A DNA stretch of 64,000 nucleotides from CAVYPR01 sp963770505. GTDB lineage: Bacteria; Actinomycetota; Acidimicrobiia; Acidimicrobiales; RAAP-2. A program made the translations under genes and the position numbers. A model generated the notes under the pieces. It ran no database searches. It had not been told where the DNA came from and saw only the letters and a list, made by a program, of their open reading frames with translations. The stretch is from positions 682,001-746,000 of the forward strand of contig CAVYPR010000001.1 of assembly GCA_963770505.1 (NCBI GenBank), read 5' to 3'. Of this stretch, positions 33,796-42,272 are shown piece by piece; positions within the stretch are counted from its first letter, which is position 1; each line of letters opens with the position of its first letter.

Positions 33796-34401
33796 ATGAC
33801 GAGCGACGGGTCCCGGCGGGCCGAGGGCGAGCGCACCACCAAGGAGACCGCGGTCAGCGTCTCGGTCGACATCGACGGCACCGGGGCCGTGGAGGTCTCG
33901 ACCGGCCTGCCCTTCTTCGACCACATGCTCGAGCAGCTCGGCCGTCACGGCGGGTTCGACCTCGTGGTGCGGGCCGAGGGGGACCTGGCCGTCGACGCCC
34001 ACCACACGGTCGAAGACGTCGGCATCGTGCTGGGCGGGGCCGTGGCCCGGGCCCTCGGCGACAAGGCGGGGGTGCGGCGGTTCGCCTCGGTGCTGCTCCC
34101 CCTCGACGAGGCCCTGGTGGAGGTGGCCCTCGACCTCTCGGGCCGCCCCTTCCTCGCCTACGACGTCCCCTTCGCCCCCGACGTGGCGGGGCTCGGCTCA
34201 CCGCCCTTCGCTCCGCAGTTGGCCGAGGAGTTCTGGCGGGCCTTCGTCACCGCCGCGGGCATCACCCTCCACGTGCGGCTCCAGGTGGGCAAGAACACCC
34301 ACCACATCGTCGAGGCCACCTTCAAGGGGGTGGCCCGCGCCCTGCGCGACGCGGTGCGGGTCGAGGGCGGCGCCATCCCCTCGACCAAGGGCGCCCTGTG
34401 A
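33796..34401 (+). CDS. hisB: Imidazoleglycerol-phosphate dehydratase
   Basis: Dehydrates imidazole glycerol phosphate to imidazole acetol phosphate; Mn-dependent 24-mer in relatives. It is 201 aa with two related halves, each carrying a His-rich metal site: STGLPFFDHMLEQLGRHGGF with VDAHHTVEDVGIVLG, and LQVGKNTHHIVEATFKG. It is monofunctional, without the phosphatase domain found in enterobacteria, so histidinol phosphatase must be encoded elsewhere. Confidence 0.95.
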   Translation: MTSDGSRRAEGERTTKETAVSVSVDIDGTGAVEVSTGLPFFDHMLEQLGRHGGFDLVVRAEGDLAVDAHHTVEDVGIVLGGAVARALGDKAGVRRFASVLLPLDEALVEVALDLSGRPFLAYDVPFAPDVAGLGSPPFAPQLAEEFWRAFVTAAGITLHVRLQVGKNTHHIVEATFKGVARALRDAVRVEGGAIPSTKGAL

Positions 34402-34408
34402 GCCGGCC

Positions 34409-35050
34409 GTGACCGGCGACGCCGGCACCATCGCCGTCCTCGACTACGGCATCGGCAACCTGCGCTCGGCCGAGAAGGCCCTGGTGCACCTCGGCGCACC
34501 GGCCCGCCTGGTGGTCCGGCCCACAGAGGTGGACGGGGTGGCCGGGGTGGTCCTGCCCGGAGTGGGCGCCTTCGGGGCCTGCGCCGCGGCCCTCGAGCGC
34601 ACCGGCCTGGGCGAGGCGGCCCGGCGCGCGGCAAGCTCGGGCGTCCCGTTCCTCGGCATCTGCGTGGGGTTCCAGCTCCTCTACGCCCGAAGCGAGGAGA
34701 GCCCCGGCTCGGCCGGGCTCGGCATCTTGGAGGGGGAGATCCGGCGGCTCGGCCAGGGGGTGAAGCTCCCCCAGATGCAGTGGAACCGGCTGGAGCGCCG
34801 TCCGGGCACCACCTCGCAGCTGCTCGAGGGCCAGCCGGAGTCGCCCTGGGTCTACTTCGTCCACTCCTACGCCCCGGTGATCGGTCCCGAGACCGTGGCC
34901 ACCTGCGACTACGGCGGCCCGGTGGCCGCCGTGGTCGAGCACGGCAACGTCTGGGGGACCCAGTTCCACCCCGAGAAGTCCGGGACGGCGGGGCTGTCCC
35001 TCCTCTCGAACTTCGTGGCCCGCTGCGCGGCGGCGGCACCCGCCGGCTGA
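34409..35050 (+). CDS. hisH: Imidazole glycerol phosphate synthase, glutaminase subunit
   Basis: Class I glutamine amidotransferase that feeds ammonia to HisF. It is 213 aa. Triad elements: nucleophile C85 in FLGICVGFQLLY, and the His/Glu pair in WGTQFHPEKSG; VVLPGVGAFG and YFVHSYAP are typical. GTG start 7 bp after hisB; its stop overlaps the hisA ATG by one base. Confidence 0.95.
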   Translation: MTGDAGTIAVLDYGIGNLRSAEKALVHLGAPARLVVRPTEVDGVAGVVLPGVGAFGACAAALERTGLGEAARRAASSGVPFLGICVGFQLLYARSEESPGSAGLGILEGEIRRLGQGVKLPQMQWNRLERRPGTTSQLLEGQPESPWVYFVHSYAPVIGPETVATCDYGGPVAAVVEHGNVWGTQFHPEKSGTAGLSLLSNFVARCAAAAPAG

Positions 35051-35811
35051 TGGAGCTGCTGGCGGCGATCGACCTGGTGGCCGGGGAGGCGGTGCGCCTG
35101 GTGCAGGGCGACTTCGGCCGCCAGACCGACTACGGCGACCCGGCCGAGGTGGCCCGGCGCTACATGGACGGCGGGGCCCGCTGGCTGCACCTGGTCGACC
35201 TCGACGCGGCCCGCACCGGCGACCCGTCCAACCGCCCGGTGGTGGCCCGGCTGGCCGCCGCCGCCGGGGGCCGGGGGGTCCGGGTCGAGGCGGGCGGCGG
35301 GGTGCGGTCGAAGCACGACGTCGCCGAGCTGCTGGCGGCCGGCGTGGACCGGGTGGTGCTGGGCACCGCTGCGGTGGAGGACCCGGGCTTGGCCGCCGAC
35401 TGCGCCCGTCGCCACCCCGGCTCGGTGGCCGTGGGCCTGGACTACCGGCGGGCCGACGACGGGTCGCTGGTGGCCGCCTCGCGTGGCTGGCTGGAGAGCT
35501 CGGGGCGGACGGTCGCCGACGCGCTGGGCGCCCTCGAGGGCGCGCCACTGGCGGCCCTGGTGGTGACGGCCATCGACCGTGACGGCACCCTGTCGGGACC
35601 GGACCTCGACGGCCTGGTGGCCGTCCTCGACACCACGGCGACGCCGGTGGTGGCCTCCGGCGGGGTCTCCTCGGTCGAGGACCTGCGGGCCCTGGCCGCG
35701 CTGCGCGTCTCGGGCGGTCGGCGGCTCGAGGGCGTGGTGGTGGGCCGTGCGCTGCTCGACGGCCGCATCGAGCTGGAGGAGGCGATCGCCGAGTGCGCAC
35801 CGTCCGTGTGA
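35050..35811 (+). CDS. hisA: ProFAR isomerase (phosphoribosylformimino-AICAR-P isomerase)
   Basis: (beta/alpha)8-barrel isomerase of histidine synthesis. It is 253 aa: LLAAIDLVAGEAVRLVQGDF with the N-terminal Asp, HLVDLDAARTGD, EAGGGVRSKHDV (first phosphate site), VTAIDRDGTLSGPDL with the second catalytic Asp, and TPVVASGGVSSVEDL (second phosphate site). In some actinobacteria HisA doubles as TrpF (PriA); no separate trpF is present in the window, so PriA-type dual activity is possible but not shown. It overlaps hisF by 19 bp. Confidence 0.93.
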   Translation: MELLAAIDLVAGEAVRLVQGDFGRQTDYGDPAEVARRYMDGGARWLHLVDLDAARTGDPSNRPVVARLAAAAGGRGVRVEAGGGVRSKHDVAELLAAGVDRVVLGTAAVEDPGLAADCARRHPGSVAVGLDYRRADDGSLVAASRGWLESSGRTVADALGALEGAPLAALVVTAIDRDGTLSGPDLDGLVAVLDTTATPVVASGGVSSVEDLRALAALRVSGGRRLEGVVVGRALLDGRIELEEAIAECAPSV

Positions 35812-36560
35812 TCCCCTGCCTGGACGTCACCGGCGGCCGGGTGGTGAAGGGCGTGCAGTTCGTGGACCTGGTCGACGAGGGCGACCCGGTGGAGCTGGCC
35901 ACCCGCTACGACGCCGAGGGCGCCGACGAGCTGACCTTCCTCGACATCACGGCGTCCTCCGACGAGCGCCAGACCATGGTCTCGGTGGTGGCCCGGACGG
36001 CCGAGCAGGTGTTCATCCCCTTCACCGTGGGCGGGGGGGTGCGCAGCGCCGAGGACGGGCGCCGCCTGCTGCGGGCCGGGGCCGACAAGGTGGCCCTCAA
36101 CACGGCCGCCCTCGAGCGCCCCGAGCTCGTGGCCGAGCTGGCGGCGGAGTTCGGCGCCCAGTGCGTGGTGGTGGCCATCGACGCCCGGGCCCGGCCCGAG
36201 GGCGCGGGCTGGGAGGTGCACACCCACGGGGGGCGCCGCCCGGCCGGCCGGGACGCCGTGGCCTGGGCGGTCCAGAGCGCGGGGCTGGGGGCGGGGGAGA
36301 TCCTCCTCACCTCGATGGACCGCGACGGGACCGGGGACGGCTTCGACCTCGAGCTGACCCGGGCCGTGGCCGACGCCGTGGGGGTGCCGGTGGTGGCCTC
36401 GGGGGGCGTGGGCACGCTCGACCATCTCGTGGAGGGGGCCACGGCCGGCGGGGCCGACGCCGTGCTGGCCGCCTCGATCTTCCACCGGCGCCGCCACACG
36501 GTGGGGGAGGCCAAGGCCCATCTGGCGGCCCACGGGGTGGCGGTGCGGCCGGTCGCCTGA
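35793..36560 (+). CDS. hisF: Imidazole glycerol phosphate synthase, cyclase subunit
   Basis: (beta/alpha)8-barrel cyclase that partners HisH. It is 255 aa: RVIPCLDVTGGRVVKGVQF with the catalytic Asp, ELTFLDITASSDER, IPFTVGGGVRSAED, KVALNTAAL, LLTSMDRDGTGDGFDL with the second Asp and VPVVASGGVGTLDHL. The GTG at 35793 lies inside hisA (19-bp overlap) and is preceded by GGAGGAGG at about 10 bp, so the start is well supported. Confidence 0.95.
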   Translation: MRTVRVIPCLDVTGGRVVKGVQFVDLVDEGDPVELATRYDAEGADELTFLDITASSDERQTMVSVVARTAEQVFIPFTVGGGVRSAEDGRRLLRAGADKVALNTAALERPELVAELAAEFGAQCVVVAIDARARPEGAGWEVHTHGGRRPAGRDAVAWAVQSAGLGAGEILLTSMDRDGTGDGFDLELTRAVADAVGVPVVASGGVGTLDHLVEGATAGGADAVLAASIFHRRRHTVGEAKAHLAAHGVAVRPVA

Positions 36561-36607
36561 GCGCGCCGGGGGCACACGGCGCGGCCGGAGGTGCGGGCCG
36601 TATGCGG

Positions 36608-36613
36608 TACCGT
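36608..36613 (+). promoter_or_regulatory. Leaderless -10 box (TACCGT) for the groES-like gene
   Basis: TACCGT lies 7 bp before the GTG at 36621, in a 60-bp gap after hisF. It suggests an internal promoter that gives the groES-like gene, hisI, trpE and ygfZ expression independent of hisD. Confidence 0.42.
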
Positions 36614-36620
36614 GCCAGGG

Positions 36621-36965
36621 GTGGCAACCAAGAAGGCTCCCGAGCCCAGCGCGTCCAAGCAGCCCATCACCGTCCTGTTCGACCGGGTGCTGGTGCAGGT
36701 GGCGCACGCCGAGGGGGAGCGCCGGTCGAGGGCGGGCATCCTCATCCCCGCCACCGCCGAGGTCTCGCGCCGGCTGGCCTGGGCCGAGACGGTCGCCGTC
36801 GGCCCCCACGTGCGGGCGGTGAAGCCCGGCGACAAGGTCCTGTTCAACCCCGAGGACGGCTTCGAGGTGGAGGTCCAGGGCGAGGAGTACGTCATCTTGC
36901 GCGAGCGCGACGTGCACGCGGTGGCCTCCGAGCGGATCGACGGCGGCACCGGGCTCTACCTGTGA
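36621..36965 (+). CDS. GroES/Cpn10-like co-chaperonin, stand-alone
   Basis: 114 aa. After a short Lys/Pro/Ser N-terminus comes a Cpn10 fold: ITVLFDRVLVQVAHAEGERR, a mobile-loop-like segment with the hydrophobic triplet GILIPATAEVS, VGPHVRAVKPGDKVLFNPED and EVQGEEYVILRERDVHAV. No groEL lies beside it; its place is inside the histidine/tryptophan unit. It may be a second, specialised GroES or simply the organism's groES carried here; this cannot be settled from the window. GTG 36621 was preferred over an upstream ATG because of the TACCGT box. Confidence 0.8.
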   Translation: MATKKAPEPSASKQPITVLFDRVLVQVAHAEGERRSRAGILIPATAEVSRRLAWAETVAVGPHVRAVKPGDKVLFNPEDGFEVEVQGEEYVILRERDVHAVASERIDGGTGLYL

Positions 36966-36972
36966 GGCCCCG

Positions 36973-37401
36973 GTGACCGCCACCGAGCACCCCGCCGGCG
37001 TGCCCCTCAGCGAGGTGGACGAGGATCTCCTCGCCGAGGTGCGCTTCGACGACCGCGGGCTGGTGGTGGCGGTGGTCCAGGACGCCGACCGCGGAGTGGT
37101 ACTCACCGTGGCCTACATGAACGCCGAGTCCCTGCGCCGCACCCTCGACACCGGGCGCACCTGGTTCTGGAGCCGCAGCCGGGCCGAGCTGTGGTGCAAG
37201 GGGGAGACGTCGGGCGACCGCCAGTACGTGCGCGAGGTCCGGGTCGACTGCGACGCCGACGCGCTGGTGGTCCTGGTCGACCAGCACGGCGACGGCGCCT
37301 GCCACACCAAGGAGTGGTCCTGCTTCTACCGCAGCTTGGCCCGGGGTCCGGGGGTGCCGCGCCCGGCGGGCGACCCGGCGGCCGTCCGGGCGGGCGGGTG
37401 A
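36973..37401 (+). CDS. hisI: Phosphoribosyl-AMP cyclohydrolase
   Basis: Opens the adenine ring of phosphoribosyl-AMP in histidine synthesis; Zn/Mg enzyme. It is 142 aa: LTVAYMNAESLRRTLDTGRT, WFWSRSRAELWCKGETSGDR, the Asp cluster VRVDCDADALVVLV and GACHTKEWSCFY with the zinc Cys/His. It is a stand-alone HisI; the HisE pyrophosphohydrolase domain is absent, so hisE and hisG must be elsewhere. The GTG start of trpE overlaps its stop. Confidence 0.93.
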   Translation: MTATEHPAGVPLSEVDEDLLAEVRFDDRGLVVAVVQDADRGVVLTVAYMNAESLRRTLDTGRTWFWSRSRAELWCKGETSGDRQYVREVRVDCDADALVVLVDQHGDGACHTKEWSCFYRSLARGPGVPRPAGDPAAVRAGG

Positions 37402-38941
37402 GCGGCCCGGGGTACCCGGCGCCGGGCGCGCTCGAGCTGCGACCGGGACCCAAGGAGTTCGCCGAGCTGGCCGCCGACCACGCCGTGGTGCCGGTGTGGG
37501 CCGAGGTGGTGGCCGACACCCTCACCCCGGTGGCCGCCTTCCACAACGCCGTGGGCTCGGGCCCGGGGTTCCTGCTCGAGTCGGTCGAGGGGGGGAGCGC
37601 TGGGGCCGCTACTCGTTCGTGGGCCGCGCCCCCTTGGCCACGGTGGTGGCCCGCGGCCGCCAGGTGTCGGCCACCGGCCGCCTGGCCGTGCCCACCGGCG
37701 GCGGCCGGGGCGTCCTGGCCGCCCTCGAGGAGCTGCTGGCCGTCTGCCGCTCGCCGGTCCTGGCCGAGCTGCCGCCGCTCCACGCCGGGGTGGTCGGCTA
37801 CCTCGGCTACGACGTGGTGCGCGAGGTCGAGCACCTCCCCGACGTCCCGCGCGACGACCTGGGGTTCCCCGATGCCGGCCTCATGGTGATCGGCCAGCTG
37901 GCCGCCTTCGACCACTGGCGCCAGCGGCTGGTGGTGGTCGACAACGTGGTGGTCGACCCGGGGTGGTCGCCCGCCGAGACCGAGGCCGCCCACGCCGCCG
38001 CCGGTCGCCGCCTGGCCGAGCTGGCCGCCGACTGCCACCGGTCCGGGCCGGGCGGCCCCATCCCGGCCCCCGGGCGCGAGACGCCCCCGGCCGAGCGGAC
38101 CCGCACCATGGACTCGCAGGCCTACATGGACGCCGTGGCCGCGGCCAAGGAGCACATCGTGGCCGGGGACATCTTCCAGGTGGTCCTCTCCCAGCGGTTC
38201 GACCTGGACCTGGGGACCGACCCCTTCTCCGTCTACCGCGCCCTGCGCCTCTTGAACCCCAGCCCCTACCTCTACTTCCTGCGGCTCGACGAGGTGACCG
38301 TGGTCGGGTCGTCCCCCGAGCCCATGGTCCGCCTGCGCGACGGCCTGGTGACCTCCAGGCCCATCGCCGGCTCGCGCCCGCGCGGCGCCACCGAGGAGCA
38401 GGACCGGCTGCTGGCCGGCGAGCTGGTGGAGGACCCCAAGGAGCTGGCCGAGCACGTCATGCTGGTCGACCTGGCCCGCAACGACGTGGGGCGGGTGGTC
38501 CAGTTCGGGACCGAGACGGTCGACGAGCTGATGACCGTCGAGCGCTACAGCCACATCATGCACCTCACCTCCCAGGTGACGGGCCGCCTGCGCCCGGGGC
38601 TCGGTCCCATCGACGTGCTGCGGGCCACCCTGCCGGCCGGCACCCTCTCGGGGGCGCCCAAGGTGCGGGCCATGCAGATCATCGACGACCTCGAGCCGAC
38701 CAAGCGCGGCATCTACGGCGGGGTGGTGGGCTACCTCGACTTCTCGGGCAACCTCGACACGGCCATCGCCATCCGAACCCTGGTGGTCGCCCCCGACGGC
38801 CGGGCCTCGGTCCAGGCCGGTGCGGGGATCGTGGCCGACAGCGACCCGCGCACCGAGGACGAGGAGTGCAGCCACAAGGCGGCGGCCCTGCTGGCCGCGG
38901 TGGCCGCCGCCCGGGAGATGGCGGCCGGGAACGCGCCGTGA
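37398..38941 (+). CDS. trpE: Anthranilate synthase component I (one frame break in a G run)
   Basis: Converts chorismate and ammonia or glutamine to anthranilate. The N-terminal domain begins ALELRPGPKEFAELAADHAVV; the chorismate-binding domain has DIFQVVLSQRFDLDL, SPEPMVRLRDG, RPIAGSRPRGATEEQD, HVMLVDLARNDVGRV, GTLSGAPKVRAMQII and VQAGAGIVADSDP. The frame changes at the run of seven Gs at about 37589-37595: eight Gs would restore ESVEGGERWGRYSFVGR and give 514 aa. This is the only break located in a clear homopolymer. GTG 37398 overlaps hisI. No trpG lies adjacent. Confidence 0.9.
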
Positions 38942-39897
38942 GTGCGGCCGCGCCCGACGGCGCGCTGGCCGAGGAGTACGCCGCCCTGCGCCGGGGCTGG
39001 GGGGCCCGCCGGGTCGAGCGCGACGCCGTCGCCCTGGCCGGCCCCGACGCCCTCGACTACCTCCAGGGGCAGTGCAGCCAGGACGTGGCCGCGCTCGGGG
39101 TAGGGGAGAGCGCCGACGCCCTCCTCTTGGAGCCCGACGGCAAGCTGACGGCCCTGGTCCGCGTGGTGCGCACCGCCGAGGACCGCTTCGTCCTCGACAC
39201 CGACCGCGGGTACCGGGCGGCGGTCGCCGCCCGGCTGGCCCGCTTCCGCCTGCGGGCCAAGGTGGAGATCGAAGAGGTCGCCGCGGCCGGGTGGGGCTGC
39301 GTGGCCCTGCGCGGCCCGCGCACCCCACAGGCGCTGGAGGTGGCCGGGGGGTGGGTCGTGCCGTTCGAGTGGAACGGGGTGAGCGGCGTGGACCTCCTCG
39401 GGCCGGCGGCCGGCTCGCCCGCACCGGCGGAGGCCCGTTGGTGCGGGGAGGAGGCCTGGGAGGCGCTGCGGGTGGAGGCCGGGATCCCGGCCATGGGCCG
39501 CGAGCTCGACGAGCGGACCATCGCCCCCGAGGCCGGGCTGGTCCAGCGCACGGTCTCCTTCACCAAGGGGTGCTACACCGGCCAGGAGCTCATCGCCCGA
39601 CTCGACGCCCGGGGCAACAAGGTGGCGCGCCGGCTCTGCGGGGTGGTGCTCACCGGAGCGGGGGCCGCCCATCGGGGAGGACTCGACGGGGCGGCGCTGG
39701 TCTCGGTGGACGACCGGGAGGTGGGGAAGGTGACCTCGTCCGCCTGGTGCCCGGGGCTGGGCGCCCCGGCCGCCCTCGGCTATCTGCACCGCTCGGCGGT
39801 GGTCCCCGGACCGCTGACGGTGGTGACCGTTGCCGGGCCGTCCGGCGAACCGGCGGTGCTCGAGGCCGAGGCCCGGCCGTTGCCGCTCGTCGCCTGA
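38938..39897 (+). CDS. ygfZ: YgfZ/IBA57-like folate-binding protein
   Basis: GcvT-fold protein that supports assembly or repair of Fe-S clusters with tetrahydrofolate. It is 319 aa. The diagnostic KGCYTGQE motif is present with Cys212, preceded by MGRELDERTIAPEAGLVQRT. The N-terminal part (DALDYLQGQCSQDVAALGVG) is the usual start of the family. The GTG overlaps the trpE stop by 4 bp, making it the last gene of the his/trp unit. It ends 13 bp from the convergent sugar-transporter permease. Confidence 0.88.
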   Translation: MSAAAPDGALAEEYAALRRGWGARRVERDAVALAGPDALDYLQGQCSQDVAALGVGESADALLLEPDGKLTALVRVVRTAEDRFVLDTDRGYRAAVAARLARFRLRAKVEIEEVAAAGWGCVALRGPRTPQALEVAGGWVVPFEWNGVSGVDLLGPAAGSPAPAEARWCGEEAWEALRVEAGIPAMGRELDERTIAPEAGLVQRTVSFTKGCYTGQELIARLDARGNKVARRLCGVVLTGAGAAHRGGLDGAALVSVDDREVGKVTSSAWCPGLGAPAALGYLHRSAVVPGPLTVVTVAGPSGEPAVLEAEARPLPLVA

Positions 39898-39910
39898 GTC
39901 GCCGCCTGGT

Positions 39911-41305
39911 TCAGCTGGCCCCGCGCGTGCCCCGCCGGCGGACCAGGGAGTCGACGGTGACCGCGCCCAGGAGGACCAGGGCCGTGGCGATGTCCTGGCC
40001 GGCCGCGCTCACCCCCAGCAGGCCGAGGCCGTTGTAGACCGCGGCGATGACCAGGCCGCCCAAGAGGGCGTGGACGGCCTTGCCCTTGCCGCCGAACAGG
40101 CTCGTGCCGCCGATCACCGCGGCGGCCACCGCGTAGAGGACCAGCGTGCCCCCGTCGATGTCGGTGGCCATCGACCCGAGGCGGGACTCGTAGACGAGGC
40201 CGGCCAGGCCGGCCGTGAAGCTGCACAGGGCGAAGGCCGCGGTGCGGATCAGCGGCACGTTGACGCCGGCCCGGCGGGCCGCCTCGGGGTTGGCCCCGAT
40301 GGCGTAGATGTAGCGGCCCAGCCGGGTCCGTCCGAGCAGCACGGTCCAGGCCACCAGGACCACCAGGATGAAGGGCACCACCCAGGGGACCCCCCGCAGG
40401 GGCACCAGGACGCCCCGGTTGAGGTTGCACACCCAGACCAGCGCCACTCCGGCGACGGCGACCACACCGATGAGGGCGATGGTGACCGTGAGGGGAGGGG
40501 CGCTGAGCCCGCTGTGGCGGCGCCGGGCGGCGCGGGTCAGGGAGTACACGGAGTACAGGACCAGGACCACGACCAGGGCGATCCAGCTCACCGCCGTGCT
40601 CATGTTGGCGTTGACCAGCTCGTAGACGACGTTGGTGGGGGGGATGGAGATCACCCCGCCCACCGCCGTCTTGTCGATGTCGGCCAAAAAGATCATGACC
40701 CCCTGCCAGCCGAGCAGGCCGGCCAGGGTGACCACGAAGGCGGGCAGCCGCAGGCGGGTGATGAGCGTGCCCTGGAGGACCCCGATGGCCGCCGTCACCA
40801 TGAGCCCGATGGCCACGGCGCCCCACCACGGCCAGTAGTAGGGGGCGGCCATGAGCTCGGCCACGATGAAGGCGCCCACCGCGGCCACGTAGCCGATCGA
40901 CAGGTCGATCTCGCTGAGCAGGAGGGCGAAGGTCTCGGCCAGCCCCAGCAGCACGAACACCGCCGCCTGCACCAGGAGGTTGACGAGGTTCCCGGCCGAG
41001 AGGAACTTCGACTGCTGGACCTGGAAGATGATGACGATCAGGATGAGGCCGGCGATGATGGGCAGGGCGCCGCTGTCCCCGCCGCGCACCCGTCGCCCCC
41101 AGGCCGTCAGGTACTCGCGGAACGAGCCGACCAGCTCGGGGGGGACGTCTGTGGTCCCGGCCACGAGCAGCTCACCGTCGGTCCCGCCCACGGCGTAGCG
41201 GGGGGCGACGGGGCTGGTGGGGGCGGGGGCGTCCGCCCACAGGCGGGGGTTGGGCACCCCGGGTGTCGGACCGTCGGGCGGGGCGTCGCCTCCCGGCGGG
41301 ATCAC
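39911..41305 (-). CDS. Sugar ABC transporter permease (XylH/RbsC-like)
   Basis: 464 aa. An N-terminal cytoplasmic extension of about 80 residues (Pro/Gly-rich) precedes ten or more membrane helices. Family motifs: GLAETFALLLSEIDLSIGYV, LRLPAFVVTLAGLLGWQGVM, and the EAA-like loop IYAIGANPEAARRAGVNVPL with GGTSLFGGKGKAVHALLGGL. The size and layout fit xylose-type permeases of the CUT2 class. GTG 41305 overlaps the stop of the ATP-binding gene (GTGA), so subunit synthesis is coupled. The substrate is probably a monosaccharide; the identity is not determined. Confidence 0.88.
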   Translation of the reverse strand: MIPPGGDAPPDGPTPGVPNPRLWADAPAPTSPVAPRYAVGGTDGELLVAGTTDVPPELVGSFREYLTAWGRRVRGGDSGALPIIAGLILIVIIFQVQQSKFLSAGNLVNLLVQAAVFVLLGLAETFALLLSEIDLSIGYVAAVGAFIVAELMAAPYYWPWWGAVAIGLMVTAAIGVLQGTLITRLRLPAFVVTLAGLLGWQGVMIFLADIDKTAVGGVISIPPTNVVYELVNANMSTAVSWIALVVVLVLYSVYSLTRAARRRHSGLSAPPLTVTIALIGVVAVAGVALVWVCNLNRGVLVPLRGVPWVVPFILVVLVAWTVLLGRTRLGRYIYAIGANPEAARRAGVNVPLIRTAAFALCSFTAGLAGLVYESRLGSMATDIDGGTLVLYAVAAAVIGGTSLFGGKGKAVHALLGGLVIAAVYNGLGLLGVSAAGQDIATALVLLGAVTVDSLVRRRGTRGAS

Positions 41306-42153
41306 GGCGCCGTCCCTCCCGCCCCTCGGTCGGGCGGGCGCTCTCCGTTGGCGCCGTTGCGCTCGGAGATGCCCGTGGTCATGTAGTCGACCACGCTCGA
41401 GCGATCGAACTCCTGCGCCGGGCCGGAGGCGACCATGCGGCCCAGGTGGAGCACGGCGATCCGATCGGCCACGGCGAAGACGTCGTTCAGGTTGTGGGAG
41501 ATGACGATCACGCCGACACCCTGGCCGGACAGTCGGGCGATCAGGTCGAGGACGAGCTGGGTCTGGGAGACCCCGAGGGCCGCGGTGGGCTCGTCCATGA
41601 TGACGAGCTTGGCCTTGGACATGACCGCCTTGGCCACGGCCACCGACTGGCGCTGCCCTCCCGAGAGGGAGGCCACCGGCTGGCGGACCGAGCGCACCGT
41701 GGTGACCGAGAGGTCCTTCAGGGTCTGCAGCGCGGCGAGTTCCATCTTCCCCTCGTCCAGCAGGCCATGGCGGAGCGGCTCGTGGCCGAGGAACATGTTC
41801 TGGACCACGTCGAGGTTGTCGCAGAGGGCGAGGTCCTGGTAGATGGTGGTGATGCCGAGGTTCTCGGCGTCCTTGGGCGCGTGGAGGTGGATGGGACGCC
41901 CCTCCCAGAGGATCCGGCCCTCGTCGGGCTCCCAGAGCCCCGAGATCGTCTTGATGAGCACGGACTTGCCGGCCCCGTTGTCGCCGCAGAGCGCGGTCAC
42001 CTGTCCGGCCGCCACGTCGAGGTTGACCTTGGTGAGCGCGTGGACGGGACCGAAGTGCTTGGAGATGCCCTGGAGGGAGACCAGCGGGGAGGCCTCCGCC
42101 GCCGCCGGTTCCGGCGGGACGACGGCCGCTGTGCCGGGGGAATCAGCCGGCAC
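41302..42153 (-). CDS. Sugar ABC transporter ATP-binding protein, single nucleotide-binding domain
   Basis: 283 aa. Walker A GDNGAGKSVLIK, Q loop IYQDLALCDN, signature LSGGQRQSVAVAKAV, Walker B KLVIMDEPTAALG and switch His in VIVISHNLNDV. Most CUT2 ATPases (XylG, RbsA) carry two fused domains of about 500 aa; this one has a single domain, like the FrcA type, and probably works as a homodimer. The GTG at 42153 is set by an AGGAGG 6 bp upstream on the minus strand; the longer in-frame reading to 42231 runs into the stem-loop and is rejected. Confidence 0.88.
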   Translation of the reverse strand: MPADSPGTAAVVPPEPAAAEASPLVSLQGISKHFGPVHALTKVNLDVAAGQVTALCGDNGAGKSVLIKTISGLWEPDEGRILWEGRPIHLHAPKDAENLGITTIYQDLALCDNLDVVQNMFLGHEPLRHGLLDEGKMELAALQTLKDLSVTTVRSVRQPVASLSGGQRQSVAVAKAVMSKAKLVIMDEPTAALGVSQTQLVLDLIARLSGQGVGVIVISHNLNDVFAVADRIAVLHLGRMVASGPAQEFDRSSVVDYMTTGISERNGANGERPPDRGAGGTAP

Positions 42154-42191
42154 TTGACGCCTCCTCGGGCAGGGGCACGGGCGGCCGGACA

Positions 42192-42228
42192 CCACCGCCC
42201 CCACCGCGGGATGCGGCGGGGGCGGTGG
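42192..42228 (-). other. Intercistronic stem-loop between binding-protein and ATPase genes
   Basis: CCACCGCCCCC (42192-42202) pairs with GGGGGCGGTGG (42218-42228), 11 bp, with an inner 4-bp stem (42204-42207 with 42213-42216) separated by one mismatch and a 5-nt loop. It lies in the 119-bp gap after the binding-protein gene. Such structures often protect the highly expressed binding-protein mRNA and reduce read-through into the membrane subunits; that role is inferred here. Confidence 0.6.
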
Positions 42229-42272
42229 CAACGGTCACGCGATCGAGCGTAGTCACGCCCGGACGCTCGGCC

